DNA of 64,000 nt from Bradyrhizobium sp. URHD0069. Lineage in GTDB: Bacteria; Pseudomonadota; Alphaproteobacteria; Rhizobiales; Xanthobacteraceae. Of the stretch, positions 39,487 to 49,452 are shown piece after piece. The stretch is taken from NCBI RefSeq assembly GCF_000701345.1, contig NZ_JNIJ01000013.1, positions 1 through 64,000 of the forward strand, written 5' to 3'. The position numbers were made by a program, and so were the translations under genes. The notes under the pieces are model-generated. The model was not told where the DNA came from, ran no database searches, and was given only the letters and a program-made list of their open reading frames with translations. Within the stretch, counting starts at the first letter, position 1. Every line of letters starts with the position of its first letter.

Positions 39487-40701
39487 CTACCGTCGGCCGA
39501 ACAGCGAAGAGACGGTGGAAGGGTCGGGATTTTTGGGCGGATTTTCGATTGTCGTCGCTCCCTTTGGCGTGCTTCGCCTGCGCACGGTAGGCGTGGTCGC
39601 AGCAGGATTGGCGGCGGCGGCCGGATCATCGGCCTTCATGACAAGGCGTTGACCGTCGAACACCGTGGTCGCGCAGGTCCGGTCGTTTTCGATCATGACG
39701 GCGCAGATTTTTGCCGCCGCCGCAGCATCGCTGAGCGGTCCGGCGACCAGCCGCAGCTGCATGCCTAATCCGTTGCTGCCCTCCCTCACCACGATGAGCG
39801 GGCGCAGCGTCGTCAGCACTGCATTCGACCGCGACTTGAGCAGTCCGCGCCACAGCGCGCGCAAGCCGCCGACCGAATTGGCACCCCCGACATCGACGCC
39901 GAATTCGGTCCGCTGTACCGCGAATTTAGGCACTGCATCGGCTCCCGCATCCTCGGCAGGTGTAACCAAGGCAACTACTTCCGGCATCGGCGCGGCGGTG
40001 ATGGTTTTCGCGGGCTTTTCCGGTTCGATCAGTTTTGTGGCCGCCGCATCGGGTGGGGCCATCATCGATTTCGACGCCACCAGCGGCGTTGCCGGCGCGG
40101 CCGTCGGCGCGGCTGAGGTTCCCTGCCCAACCGGTGAGACCGGGACCTGGACTTGCTCGGGAGCAGGGGCGGCGTCTGCACGCGGTTTCTCGGCTGTGGC
40201 GGCTACCGCTGTCGCCACCGGCGACACCGCCGGAGCAGGGGCCGCATTTTGCGCCGTCGGCTGCGGCTCTGCCGTTGTGGAAGAGCTGGCAATGGCTGGA
40301 GTCGAGGCCGCGGCAGAAGTTTTCCGCGCAATCGCGCCGGTTGCGGAATCCAGTTCCAGGACCGTGACGCGGGAATACAGCCGGTCGCGATCGCTGTTTA
40401 GCGTGTCGATGGCGGATGCCAGCCGCCGCGTCTCGTTCTGGCTTTCCTTGGCGGCCGACTGGATTTGCTGCGACTGGCGCAGCAGATCGGCTGCCGCGAG
40501 CTGTTCGCGGCGCAATCCGATCGAGGATTGGTTGGCGTAGAGGGCAAGGGTTACCGCGCCGACCGCGGCAACACCCCACGATCCGAGCCGCCAGACAGAG
40601 CGCCGGTCGAACTCCTCCTCCTCGGCCAAAAATCCGGTCAGCGAGCCGCCGGGGTTTTCGGTGTCCAGGCTGCCAGCCAGATGGTCGTTATTCCTTGCCA
40701 T
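39487..40701 (-). CDS. Single-span protein with SPOR-like C-terminus
   Basis: A 404-aa protein. One membrane span near residue 45 (LGSWGVAAVGAVTLALYANQ) is followed by a coiled-coil stretch (about 60-120) and a long Ala/Pro/Thr-rich linker. A globular part at about 270-350 (FGVDVGGANSVGGLRALWRG then QLRLVAGPLSDAAAAAKICA) resembles a SPOR domain, which binds septal peptidoglycan. The tail is disordered. It looks like a type II membrane protein acting in the periplasm, perhaps at the division site. SPOR assignment is by pattern. Confidence 0.6.
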   Translation of the reverse strand: MARNNDHLAGSLDTENPGGSLTGFLAEEEEFDRRSVWRLGSWGVAAVGAVTLALYANQSSIGLRREQLAAADLLRQSQQIQSAAKESQNETRRLASAIDTLNSDRDRLYSRVTVLELDSATGAIARKTSAAASTPAIASSSTTAEPQPTAQNAAPAPAVSPVATAVAATAEKPRADAAPAPEQVQVPVSPVGQGTSAAPTAAPATPLVASKSMMAPPDAAATKLIEPEKPAKTITAAPMPEVVALVTPAEDAGADAVPKFAVQRTEFGVDVGGANSVGGLRALWRGLLKSRSNAVLTTLRPLIVVREGSNGLGMQLRLVAGPLSDAAAAAKICAVMIENDRTCATTVFDGQRLVMKADDPAAAANPAATTPTVRRRSTPKGATTIENPPKNPDPSTVSSLFGRR

Positions 40702-40874
40702 ACGACGCCTTCGGCCCTCCCGAGGCCTGCCGAATCACACGGCAAACATTAACAGGAAATGGGCCCCGGTCCTGATCCCGGCCGCCGGCGCGGTGCGAAT
40801 CGCCCTTTCCATGGGGGATAAAAACGCTTTATGAGGGCGGCGGCGCACTATCAGCCGCAAATATAAGGATTCGG

Positions 40875-42233
40875 ATGACCGCTCGATCCAGCCTGACCGT
40901 GGTGCTCGCGGCCGGCGAGGGCACGCGCATGCGGTCCTCGATGCCGAAGGTGCTGCATCCTGTCGCCGGCCAATCGCTGCTGGCGCATGTGCTGGCAGCC
41001 GCCCCCAAGGGAGCCGACGCGGCGCTTGCGGTGGTCATCGGGCCCGACCACAAGCCTGTGGCGGATGAGGTCAAGCGTGCGCGTCCGGACGCCGTGACGT
41101 TCATTCAGCACGAGCGTCTCGGCACCGGGCACGCCGTACTCGCGGCCCGCGATGCCATCGCGCGGGGCGCGGACGATCTGCTTGTGGTGTTTGGTGATAC
41201 GCCGCTGATTTCGGCGGCGACATTTGCGCGTTTGCGGGCGCCTTTGAAAAATGGTGCCGCCCTAACCGTGCTCGGCTTTCGCGCCGCCGATCCCACCGGA
41301 TACGGCCGGCTGCTGGTCGAGGGCGATCGATTGGCGGCGATCCGCGAAGAGGCCGATGCGACGCCTGCGGAACGCGCCATCAAGCTCAGCAACGCCGGCG
41401 TGATGGCGTTCGATGGCCGCAGAGCGCTGGAAATCATCGACAAAATCGGTAATGCCACCAGCAAAGGCGAGTATTATCTCACCGACGCGGTTGCTGTGGT
41501 TCGAGAGTTGGGACTGGAGGCCGTCGTGATCGAAACCAGCGAGGATGAAGTGCGCGGCATCAATACCAAGGCCCAGCTCGCCGAGGCCGAGCAAGTCATG
41601 CAGGCGCGGTTACGCCAGGCGGCGCTCGACGCCGGCGTGACGATGATCGCGCCCGAGACGGTCTACTTGGCCGCCGATACGACGTTCGGCAGCGACGTGA
41701 CGATCGAACCGTTTGTGGTGATCGGTCCCGGCGTCTCGATCGGCGACGGCGCGGTGATCCATTCGTTTTCCCACATCGTGCAGTCCTCGATCGGCAAGAA
41801 GGCGTTGGTCGGCCCCTATGCGCGCTTAAGGCCGGGGACCTCGCTCGGCGAGGGCGTGAAGATCGGCAATTTCGTCGAGACCAAGGCCGCGACGCTGGAA
41901 GCCGGCGCCAAGGTCAATCATCTCTCTTACGTCGGTGACGCGCATGTCGGCGCGAAGGCCAACATCGGCGCCGGCGCCATCACCTGCAACTATGACGGCA
42001 TCGGCAAGCACAAGACCGAGATCGGCTCCGGCGCCTTCGTCGGCTCGAATTCGTCGCTGGTGGCGCCGGTGAAAATCGGTAGCGGCGCCTATATTGGTTC
42101 GGGCTCGGTGATCACGCGCGACGTGCCTGACGACGCGCTAGCGGTGGAGCGCGGTCAGCAGACCAACCGCGAGGGCGGGGCCAAGCGATACCGCGAGATG
42201 AAAACGCAGGACAAGACGTCGAAGGGCGGATAA
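40875..42233 (+). CDS. glmU: Bifunctional GlcNAc-1-P uridyltransferase / GlcN-1-P acetyltransferase
   Basis: A 452-aa cytoplasmic enzyme making UDP-GlcNAc for peptidoglycan and lipopolysaccharide. The N-terminal pyrophosphorylase domain begins [20 protein letters not shown], with [13 protein letters not shown] and the Asn/Gly region [10 protein letters not shown]. The C-terminal left-handed beta-helix (hexapeptide repeats from about residue 255) includes [20 protein letters not shown] and [18 protein letters not shown], with the acetyltransferase residues. Length matches the family. It is followed after 138 bp by glmS, the enzyme two steps earlier in the path, so the two are likely co-regulated. 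Confidence 0.96.
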   Translation: MTARSSLTVVLAAGEGTRMRSSMPKVLHPVAGQSLLAHVLAAAPKGADAALAVVIGPDHKPVADEVKRARPDAVTFIQHERLGTGHAVLAARDAIARGADDLLVVFGDTPLISAATFARLRAPLKNGAALTVLGFRAADPTGYGRLLVEGDRLAAIREEADATPAERAIKLSNAGVMAFDGRRALEIIDKIGNATSKGEYYLTDAVAVVRELGLEAVVIETSEDEVRGINTKAQLAEAEQVMQARLRQAALDAGVTMIAPETVYLAADTTFGSDVTIEPFVVIGPGVSIGDGAVIHSFSHIVQSSIGKKALVGPYARLRPGTSLGEGVKIGNFVETKAATLEAGAKVNHLSYVGDAHVGAKANIGAGAITCNYDGIGKHKTEIGSGAFVGSNSSLVAPVKIGSGAYIGSGSVITRDVPDDALAVERGQQTNREGGAKRYREMKTQDKTSKGG

Positions 42234-42371
42234 AGACCGAGGTTGTTGAGCTTTTGGCTTAATCCTGTTTCAATTCGCAATAATTATTGAGTATCTGGGC
42301 GTTCGCGATTCTCGTTAAGAGGAAATGCGCGATTTCGGCGATTTTTCGTCAATTTGGGGATATTGATCCGC

Positions 42372-44198
42372 ATGTGCGGCATTGTCGGCATTCTCGGGCG
42401 GGCTCCAGTCGCAGAGCAATTGGTGGACTCACTCAAGCGCCTTGAGTATCGCGGTTACGATTCCGCAGGGGTCGCCACGCTCGAAGGCGGTCGTCTCCAG
42501 CGCCGCCGCGCCGAAGGCAAACTGAAAAATCTGGAAGCGCGGCTGAAGGCAGAACCGCTTGCCGGTCATAGCGGCATCGGGCACACGCGCTGGGCCACCC
42601 ACGGCAAGCCGACCGAGAGCAACGCGCATCCGCACGCGACCGATAACGTTGCGGTCGTTCACAACGGCATCATCGAGAATTTTCGCGAGCTGCGGCTTGA
42701 GCTGGAAGGTGAGGGGGCGAAATTCTCCAGCGAGACAGACACCGAGGTCGTGGCGCATCTGGTCAATTCCTATCTGCTGAAGGGCGCTTCGCCCCAGGAT
42801 GCGGTGAAGGCATCGCTGCCGCGGTTGCGCGGCGCATTCGCGCTGGCGTTCCTGTTCAGGGGCCATGGGGATTTGATGATCGGCGCGCGCAAGGGCTCGC
42901 CGCTGGCGATCGGCCACGGGCGCGGCGAAATGTATCTGGGCTCGGACGCGATCGCACTCGCGCCTTTTACCGACACAATCAGCTATCTCGAGGACGGCGA
43001 CTGGGTGGTTTTGACCCGCGAAGTCGGCGTGATCTACGACATGCATGGCGCGGTGGCGAATCGCGAGGTGCTGAAATCCGGCGCGTCGTCGTTTATGGTC
43101 GATAAGGCGAATTACCGCCACTTCATGGCCAAGGAAATTCACGAGCAGCCGGAAGTAGTCGGTCACACGCTGGCGCGCTACGTCGATATGGCGACCGAGC
43201 GCGTGGCGCTGCCGCAAAAACTGCCGTTCGACTTCAAGGATATCCAGCGGATTTCGATCACGGCATGTGGCACCGCAAGCTATGCGGGCTATATCGCGAA
43301 GTATTGGTTCGAGCGCTTGGGCCGCGTACCAGTCGAACTCGATGTCGCCTCGGAATTCCGTTATCGCGAAGCGCCGTTGCGCAAGGGCGATCTTGCGATC
43401 TTCATTTCGCAATCCGGCGAGACCGCCGACACGCTTGCCGCGTTGCGTTACGCGAAAGCGCAGGGGCTGCACACGCTATCTGTGGTGAACGTTGCGACAT
43501 CGACGATTGCCCGCGAAAGCGAGACCGTGCTGCAGACGCTGGCCGGTCCGGAAATCGGCGTCGCTTCGACCAAGGCGTTCACCTGCCAGCTGATGGTGCT
43601 GGCCGCGATTGCTATAGCCGCAGGCAAGGCGCGCGGCGAATTGTCCGATGCCGATGAAGCCAAGCTCGTGCATGGCCTCATCGAAATACCGCGTTTGATG
43701 GCGGCGGCGCTCGCGATCGAGCCGCAGATCGAGAGGCTGGCACGCGACATCGCCAAATCCAAGGACGTGCTCTATCTCGGCCGCGGCACCAGCTACCCGC
43801 TCGCTTTGGAAGGCGCGCTGAAGCTGAAGGAAATCTCCTACATCCACGCCGAAGGCTATGCGGCCGGCGAACTTAAGCACGGGCCGATCGCGCTGATCGA
43901 CGAGAACATGCCGGTCGTGGTGATCGCGCCGTTCGACCGGGTGTTCGAAAAAACCGTCTCCAACATGCAGGAAGTGGCGGCCCGTGGCGGCGGCATCATT
44001 CTGATGACGGATGCGAAGGGTGCCGCGGCAGCGACCATCGAATCGCTGGTCACGATCGTGCTGCCCGACATGGCCGCGACGTTCACGCCTATGGTCTATG
44101 CCGTTCCCGTGCAGCTCTTGGCTTATCATACCGCCGTGATCATGGGCACCGACGTCGACCAGCCGAGAAATTTAGCGAAATCCGTAACGGTAGAATAA
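42372..44198 (+). CDS. glmS: Glutamine-fructose-6-phosphate aminotransferase
   Basis: A 608-aa enzyme converting fructose-6-phosphate and glutamine to glucosamine-6-phosphate. The start is set at 42372 so that Cys2 (MCGIVGILG) is the N-terminal nucleophile after Met removal; the ATG at 42354 would block this. The class II glutaminase domain shows CGIVG, YDSAG and THGKPTESNAHP. Two SIS domains follow with FISQSGETADTLAALRYAK and LGRGTSYPLALEGALKLK. It ends with DVDQPRNLAKSVTVE, the canonical C-terminus. No glmS ribozyme is expected or seen. Confidence 0.96.
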   Translation: MCGIVGILGRAPVAEQLVDSLKRLEYRGYDSAGVATLEGGRLQRRRAEGKLKNLEARLKAEPLAGHSGIGHTRWATHGKPTESNAHPHATDNVAVVHNGIIENFRELRLELEGEGAKFSSETDTEVVAHLVNSYLLKGASPQDAVKASLPRLRGAFALAFLFRGHGDLMIGARKGSPLAIGHGRGEMYLGSDAIALAPFTDTISYLEDGDWVVLTREVGVIYDMHGAVANREVLKSGASSFMVDKANYRHFMAKEIHEQPEVVGHTLARYVDMATERVALPQKLPFDFKDIQRISITACGTASYAGYIAKYWFERLGRVPVELDVASEFRYREAPLRKGDLAIFISQSGETADTLAALRYAKAQGLHTLSVVNVATSTIARESETVLQTLAGPEIGVASTKAFTCQLMVLAAIAIAAGKARGELSDADEAKLVHGLIEIPRLMAAALAIEPQIERLARDIAKSKDVLYLGRGTSYPLALEGALKLKEISYIHAEGYAAGELKHGPIALIDENMPVVVIAPFDRVFEKTVSNMQEVAARGGGIILMTDAKGAAAATIESLVTIVLPDMAATFTPMVYAVPVQLLAYHTAVIMGTDVDQPRNLAKSVTVE

Positions 44199-44293
44199 GG
44201 CGTGCTCCCGTCTATGTCGCAGGTCTTCAAATATCTGCTAAAAGAACTTAGCTGACATCTTATGATGGCCGCTCCGACCGACCTGGAACCCCA

Positions 44294-45067
44294 ATGAACC
44301 GCGACGATCTGCCTACGTCCGTGCCCCCGGCCGGAGTCCCGCCGGACGCCCATAGCGGCCTCATGGCCCGTTTCCGAAACTACTTTCTGACCGGTTTGGT
44401 GGTCGCCGGCCCGATCGCCATCACCTTTTATCTGACTTGGTGGTTCGTGAACTGGGTCGACAGCCTGGTTCGGCCATTCGTTCCCACGGCCTATCGGCCG
44501 GAGACATATCTGCCGTTCGGGCTGCCGGGCTCCGGGCTCATCGTCGCCGTCTTCGCGCTGACGCTGCTGGGCTTCCTCACCGCAAACCTGATCGGGCGGA
44601 CGCTCGTTGACCTCGGCGAGAGACTGCTCGGGCGTATGCCGGTGGTGCGCGCGATCTATCGCGGTCTGAAGCAGGTGTTCGAGACGTTGTTCTCGGGGCA
44701 GGGATCGAGCTTTCGCCGGGTCGGTCTGGTCGAATTTCCTTCGCCAGGAATGTGGTCGATCGTTCTGATCTCGCAGGCTCCGAGCGTCGAGGTCGAAAAA
44801 AGTCTTCCGGGCAAGGAAGAGCACATTTCGGTGTTCCTGCCGTGCGCGCCGAACCCCACCACGGGTTTCTTTTTTTACGTGCCCAAGAGCAAGATCATCG
44901 AAGTCGATATGAGCGCTGAAGACGCCGCCACCCTGATCATGTCGTGCGGCGTAGTGCAGCCCGGCTCAGACCCGCAGAAGAAAATTGCGGCATTGGCCGG
45001 AATGGCGAACGCCGCGCGGGTCGCGACTTCAGCCAAGCTGCCGCCGGAACCGGCGAAGGTGGAATGA
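44294..45067 (+). CDS. DUF502 family membrane protein
   Basis: A 257-aa protein with two membrane spans (FLTGLVVAGPIAITFYLTWW; then GSGLIVAVFALTLLGFLTAN) and the DUF502 signature: NLIGRTLVDLGERLLGRMPV, VRAIYRGLKQVFETLF, VGLVEFPSPGMWSIVLISQA and PNPTTGFFFYVPKSKIIEVD. The family is widespread in bacteria, near glmS in alphaproteobacteria; function not known. Followed by the first palindromic repeat. Confidence 0.85.
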   Translation: MNRDDLPTSVPPAGVPPDAHSGLMARFRNYFLTGLVVAGPIAITFYLTWWFVNWVDSLVRPFVPTAYRPETYLPFGLPGSGLIVAVFALTLLGFLTANLIGRTLVDLGERLLGRMPVVRAIYRGLKQVFETLFSGQGSSFRRVGLVEFPSPGMWSIVLISQAPSVEVEKSLPGKEEHISVFLPCAPNPTTGFFFYVPKSKIIEVDMSAEDAATLIMSCGVVQPGSDPQKKIAALAGMANAARVATSAKLPPEPAKVE

Positions 45068-45090
45068 TCGACATCGTCATTCCGGCCCCT

Positions 45091-45187
45091 CCGTCATTGC
45101 GAGAAACGAAGCGACGAAGCAATCCATCTTTATCTTTTTGCTTAGGCAAAATGGATTGCTTCGCTTCGCTCGCAATGACGGGGAGGG
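45091..45187. repeat. 97-bp palindromic repeat, copy 1
   Basis: Long inverted arms (CGTCATTGCGAG... and ...CTCGCAATGACG) surround an AT-rich centre. 95 of 97 bases match copy 2 at 45516-45612, in the same orientation. It can fold into a long hairpin and sits in a gap after the DUF502 gene. This is a REP-like dispersed repeat of the Bradyrhizobium/Rhodopseudomonas type. Confidence 0.8.
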
Positions 45188-45200
45188 GCTATGGTTGACC

Positions 45201-45488
45201 TCATATCAGCGACTCATACAGGTCCTTCCAATCGGGATTTAGTGCGTCAATCAAAGCTAGTTTCTTCGCACGGCTACCGGCCTTGATTTGCTTTTCCCGA
45301 GTGATCGCCTCGATCATGCTCTCGTGCAGTTCGTACCAGACCAAAATCTTACAGCCATATTTTTTCGAGAAGCCCTCAAGCAATCCCTCGCGGTGTTCGA
45401 AGGCGCGCCGTGGCAAGTTAGCCGTGACGCCCGTATAGACAGTTCCGTGACGCTGGCTTGTCATGATATAGACGCAGGGTTGTTTCAT
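45201..45488 (-). CDS. GIY-YIG endonuclease-domain protein
   Basis: A 95-aa single-domain protein: CVYIMTSQRHGTVYTGVTAN then LPRRAFEHREG, with later YGCKILVWYELHESMIEAIT, REKQIKAG and LNPDWKDLY. The GIY-YIG tyrosines, the Arg and the Glu are present. Such YhbQ/UPF0213-like proteins are small nucleases of unclear role. The gene is framed by two nearly identical 97-bp palindromes, an arrangement that could reflect a mobile repeat-gene unit. Confidence 0.85.
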   Translation of the reverse strand: MKQPCVYIMTSQRHGTVYTGVTANLPRRAFEHREGLLEGFSKKYGCKILVWYELHESMIEAITREKQIKAGSRAKKLALIDALNPDWKDLYESLI

Positions 45489-45515
45489 CTACTTTGTCCC
45501 GGCTGACCGCTTACG

Positions 45516-45612
45516 CCGTCATTGCGAGGAGCGAAGCGACGAAGCAATCCATCTTTATCTTTTTGCTTAGGCAAAATGGATTGCTTCGCTTCGCTCGCAA
45601 TGACGGGGAGGG
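45516..45612. repeat. 97-bp palindromic repeat, copy 2
   Basis: Same sequence as 45091-45187 except for two bases near 45528-45532, in direct orientation. It lies between the GIY-YIG gene start and the recG stop, reaching within 3 bases of the recG stop, so it may also end recG transcription. Confidence 0.8.
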
Positions 45613-45614
45613 CT

Positions 45615-47714
45615 CTACCCGGCGCCGATCAGCGGCAGGGCTTCATCGCGCTCGAACAGATAGAGCAGGCAGCGCAGCGCTTCGCCGCGCTCGCCGGCTA
45701 GCTTGGGGTTGTCCTTCATGATGCGCAGCGCTTCGTCGCGTGCTTGCGCGATAAGCTGGGCGTGCACGTCGGAGCGCGCTATGCGGTAACCGGGCAGACC
45801 GCTCTGCCTGACGCCGAGCACGTCACCTTCGCCGCGCAGCTTCAGATCTTCCTCGGCGATCCGAAACCCGTCGGTGGTCTCCCGGATCACCTTGAGCCGT
45901 GCCATGGACATTTCGTTCAGCGGCTCCTTGTAAAGCAGCAGGCAGGTCGATGCTTCGGAGCCGCGGCCGATCCGGCCGCGCAACTGGTGCAGTTGCGCGA
46001 GCCCAAAGCGTTCGGCATTCTCGATCACCATGATGGTGGCGCCGGGAACATCGACGCCGACTTCGACCACGGTCGTTGCGACCAGAAGCCCGATCTCGCC
46101 CGCGGCGAACTGCGCCATCACGCGATCCTTGTCGGTGCCGCGCATCTTGCCGTGGACCAGGCCGACCTTGTCGCCGAAGCGCGCTTTCAGCCTCTCGAAG
46201 CGCGCTTCCGCGTCGGTGAGGTCGACGGTCTCGGATTCCTCGACCAGCGGGCAGATCCAGTAGACCAGTTTTCCGGCTGACAATGCGCGACCGACGGCCT
46301 CGATCACTTCGTTCAGGCGGCTATCGGGCACCGCGCGGGTATCGATCGGCTGGCGTCCTGCGGGCTTCTCGCGCAATTCCGAGACGTCCATGTCGCCGAA
46401 GTAAGTCAGCACCAGCGTGCGCGGGATCGGCGTCGCGCTCAGCACCAGCACATCGACGTTACCGCCCTTGGCGGTCAGCGCCAGGCGTTCGCGCACCCCG
46501 AAGCGGTGTTGTTCATCGACAACGGCGAGCGCCAATGCCTTGAATATCACATCGTCCTGGATCAGCGCGTGGGTGCCGATCAGGAAATCGATGTCGCCGG
46601 CTTCCAGCCGCGCCAGGATGTCGCGGCGCTCCTTGCCCTTTTCGCGTCCGGTGAGGATCGCGACCCGCAGGCCCGCACGTTCGGCGAGCGGCGTAATCGT
46701 CTTGATGTGCTGGCGCGCGAGGATTTCCGTCGGCGCCATCAATGCCGCCTGTTTGCCGACCTCGGTCACGGCGGCCGCTGCCAACAGCGCGACCACGGTT
46801 TTCCCTGATCCGACATCGCCCTGCAGCAGCCGCAACATGCGGACCGGCTGGCGCAGATCGTCGGCAATGGCCGCGGCAGCCTGCCGTTGTGACGACGTTA
46901 GCGCGTAGGGCAACGCGTCGATGATCTTGCTGCGCAGATGGCCGTCGCCGGCGTGGCGGTCGCCCGCAGGCCGCCGCAACTGCGCGCGCACCAGCGCCAG
47001 CGCCAATTGGCCGGCCAGCAGTTCGTCGAACGCAAGCCGCGACCAGAACGGTCCATCGGGCAAAATATCCGTGAGCTCGCTTGGCATGTGCACGCGGTTC
47101 AGCGCTTCCGCGATCGGCGGAAACTTGCAGCGGCGCAGCACCTCTGGACTGATCCATTCCGGTAGATCAGGCAGCTTTTGCAGCGCCTGCGCCATCGCGC
47201 GGCGCAGCGAGCCCAGCGCCAGTCCTTCCGTGAGGGGATAGACCGGATCGATACCGGACAGCTTTGCGAAACCGGCTTCATCCACGACGCGGTCGGGATG
47301 CACGATCTGCGGGGTGCCGTCGAACATCTGCAAGGTGCCGGAGACGAAACGCTTGGCGCCGACCGGCAGCAGCTTCTCGACATAGCCCGGTTGCGCCCGG
47401 AAATAGGTCAGCACCACGTCGCCGGTATCGTCGCTGGCATAGACCAGATGCGGCGCGCGCGGATTGCGCCCCGGCGTCGGGCGGTGCCGGTCGACGGTGA
47501 CCTCCAGCGTCACCACGGTGCCCGGAACAGCATCGCGGATTTTCGGCCGGGCGCGGCGATCGATCACGCTTGCCGGCAGATGCAGCAGGAGATCGACGAG
47601 GCGCGGCGTCTCACCGCGGTCGAGCAGATAGCGGAACAGTCTGTCCTGTTTCGGCCCGACGCCAGCAAGGCTCGTGACCGGCGCAAACAGCGGATTGAGA
47701 AGAGCAGGGCGCAT
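45615..47714 (-). CDS. recG: ATP-dependent DNA helicase RecG
   Basis: A 699-aa helicase that remodels stalled replication forks and branched DNA. The start is at MRPALLNPLFAPVTSLAGVG (47714), matching the usual N-terminus; the open frame extends to 47756. After the wedge/OB domain come Walker A LLQGDVGSGKTVVALLAAAA, DEQHRFGVRERLAL, VLVLSATPIPRTLVLTYFGD, and motif VI HQLRGRIGRGSEAS. The C-terminal end (RSGLPGYRIARSDVHAQLI) is typical. Full length for the family. Confidence 0.95.
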   Translation of the reverse strand: MRPALLNPLFAPVTSLAGVGPKQDRLFRYLLDRGETPRLVDLLLHLPASVIDRRARPKIRDAVPGTVVTLEVTVDRHRPTPGRNPRAPHLVYASDDTGDVVLTYFRAQPGYVEKLLPVGAKRFVSGTLQMFDGTPQIVHPDRVVDEAGFAKLSGIDPVYPLTEGLALGSLRRAMAQALQKLPDLPEWISPEVLRRCKFPPIAEALNRVHMPSELTDILPDGPFWSRLAFDELLAGQLALALVRAQLRRPAGDRHAGDGHLRSKIIDALPYALTSSQRQAAAAIADDLRQPVRMLRLLQGDVGSGKTVVALLAAAAVTEVGKQAALMAPTEILARQHIKTITPLAERAGLRVAILTGREKGKERRDILARLEAGDIDFLIGTHALIQDDVIFKALALAVVDEQHRFGVRERLALTAKGGNVDVLVLSATPIPRTLVLTYFGDMDVSELREKPAGRQPIDTRAVPDSRLNEVIEAVGRALSAGKLVYWICPLVEESETVDLTDAEARFERLKARFGDKVGLVHGKMRGTDKDRVMAQFAAGEIGLLVATTVVEVGVDVPGATIMVIENAERFGLAQLHQLRGRIGRGSEASTCLLLYKEPLNEMSMARLKVIRETTDGFRIAEEDLKLRGEGDVLGVRQSGLPGYRIARSDVHAQLIAQARDEALRIMKDNPKLAGERGEALRCLLYLFERDEALPLIGAG

Positions 47715-49164
47715 TGGAAAACCAAAAGATCGACTCGAGCGATGATGCGCCCCCACCGTATCAGGGCCGTCATAGCGCGGCCACGCCGGTGCCGACCGCC
47801 GATCTCGGGTGGAATTGGTCTAGGAGATAGCCGTGAAGGATACCCCGACGGACGCTACGACGCGAGCGGCACGCTGATGAGGATCACCGGGTAAGCGGCA
47901 AACAGTTGTTCGGATCCTGCTCAAGCCGCGCGAAATTGCCGCGAAACTGGTCGGTTCTCGCGAGAGGTCTGGGCAATCAACGCCGATATTGCACCGCTGA
48001 AGCTGCATGATCACTGTGTTGGCTTCGGAGAGCACCGCCATAGTGAACCTTCCGCCTTCGCTCTTCGAGCTACGGCGGACAGCTCGGCTGTTGCCCGACG
48101 GGCAAATCAGCAAGTTGGCTGTCCAGTCCCGTTTGCAAAAATATTCCTGTTCCCGCCGGACCCAAATCACTTCATAAGCTTCGCCGTCTCACCCCATGAG
48201 AGGGGCGTATCGCGATCGTCACGGACGCGGGGTGGGATGCGGTGGACGCGGCAGCGTCGGCGCGTGAGGCGAGCGCAGGGCGGGTTGAACCTCGTGAGCG
48301 ATTGCGGCGCGCAGACGAACGGCGATTGCAGCGGACGGCAAAACCGTGTGGTCCTGGCACCCGTTGCTGGTGTCAAGTCGGCGGAGGTTTTGAGAGCCCA
48401 ACCGGGTTCGGCAAAACCTTCAATCCGCCGATGACGGTGACAAGACGAATTCGTCGCCGGGGAGAGCACGATATAAGCCGTTAAAACCATTGCGTGCGGG
48501 AATGCCGGGTGTTCCGGTGACCTGCGGTGACTACCGTGTGCTTACTACCATTGCACACGGGCTGCGGGTGCAACGGGCACCCGGCATTCCCCACGCCCTC
48601 TGTTTCCTGGGCGAAAGATTCCAGCACGACTCGGGCGCATCGCGCCGCGAGACGTAAATTCGTGTCTGGACTGTTTGGAATTTGGATCGGTGGCGTGCAT
48701 TGAGTAGCGCGTCACACGCCCAGCCGTCATCGCCGGCGAGAGAGCGTGTGAAGGATACTGACCTCATCCTGAGGAGCTTGCGAAGCAAGCGTCTCGAAGG
48801 ATGGACGCAAACGCAGGGACTCGCAGCCATCCTTCGAGACGCGCGCAAGGGCGCGCTCCTCAGGATGAGGGATATGATCACAACTTCGAAAGCAGGCGAT
48901 CCAGCAATCCGAAGCGCCAGCGATGGACCCGAGGAGCCGCGGCGTACTGGATACCCCACAGGAGCCTGTCATCGGGCTCGCCGAAGGCAATACCCGGTGG
49001 CTCGCAATGACGTTTTCCAAACGTCCGGCCACAAGGCTCTTTGGCCAGAGATAGGCTGGGTTGTGAATTTGCACAGCATACAGCTACTGACATCTGCTGA
49101 TCCCAACGCTATATCAACCCCGCCCGGCACGTCCGGGCTTTTGGCGTTCGGATTGGAATCGGAA
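47715..49164. other. 1.45-kb region of dispersed repeats, no convincing gene
   Basis: Short frames on the minus strand at about 48167-48490 and 48531-48959 give peptides (LSPATNSSCHRHRRI, TPATGARTTRFCRP, RAWGMPGARCTRSPC) that I recall as frequent mis-annotated hypothetical proteins in Bradyrhizobium. This indicates a dispersed repeat and not a gene. A separate palindrome lies at 48762-48870. The part between 47770 and 48160 shows nothing I can name. Confidence 0.5.
48762..48870. repeat. Nested palindromic repeat
   Basis: The outer 16-bp arms are 48762-48777 and 48855-48870 (CCTCATCCTGAGGAGC and its inverse). The inner 14-bp arms are 48791-48804 and 48827-48840. All pairs are exact. The CCTCATCCTGAGGAGC motif is a common dispersed repeat in this group of bacteria. 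Confidence 0.7.
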
Positions 49165-49452
49165 ATGACAGGTTCGACACGATCGAGCGGCGGCCTCGAC
49201 GACCGCCGCAAGCGGCTCTTGTTTCGCTGCTGGCATCGCGGCACCCGCGAGATGGATCTCATTCTCGGCCGCTTCGCGGATTCCGAGATTGCAAGCCTTA
49301 CACCAGACGAACTTACGCAACTCGAGCACCTGATCGAGGTGCCGGATCCCGATCTCTATGCCGCGCTGACCGGCGAGGTGGCGCTGGCGCCGGAATATGC
49401 GAACGGCCTGTTCAATCGCATCAAATCGTTTCGCGTGGAAAACGACGCATGA
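49165..49452 (+). CDS. sdhE: SdhE, FAD assembly factor for succinate dehydrogenase
   Basis: 95 aa from MTGSTRSSGGLDDRRKRLLF (49165); the long open frame upstream runs through repeat DNA and is not coding. The core has the SdhE motif: RCWHRGTREMDLILGRF (the RGxxE signature that helps attach FAD to SdhA) and YANGLFNRIKSF. It overlaps the mfd start by 4 bases (ATGA), a link seen in other alphaproteobacteria. It acts in the cytoplasm on flavoprotein subunits. Confidence 0.9.
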   Translation: MTGSTRSSGGLDDRRKRLLFRCWHRGTREMDLILGRFADSEIASLTPDELTQLEHLIEVPDPDLYAALTGEVALAPEYANGLFNRIKSFRVENDA

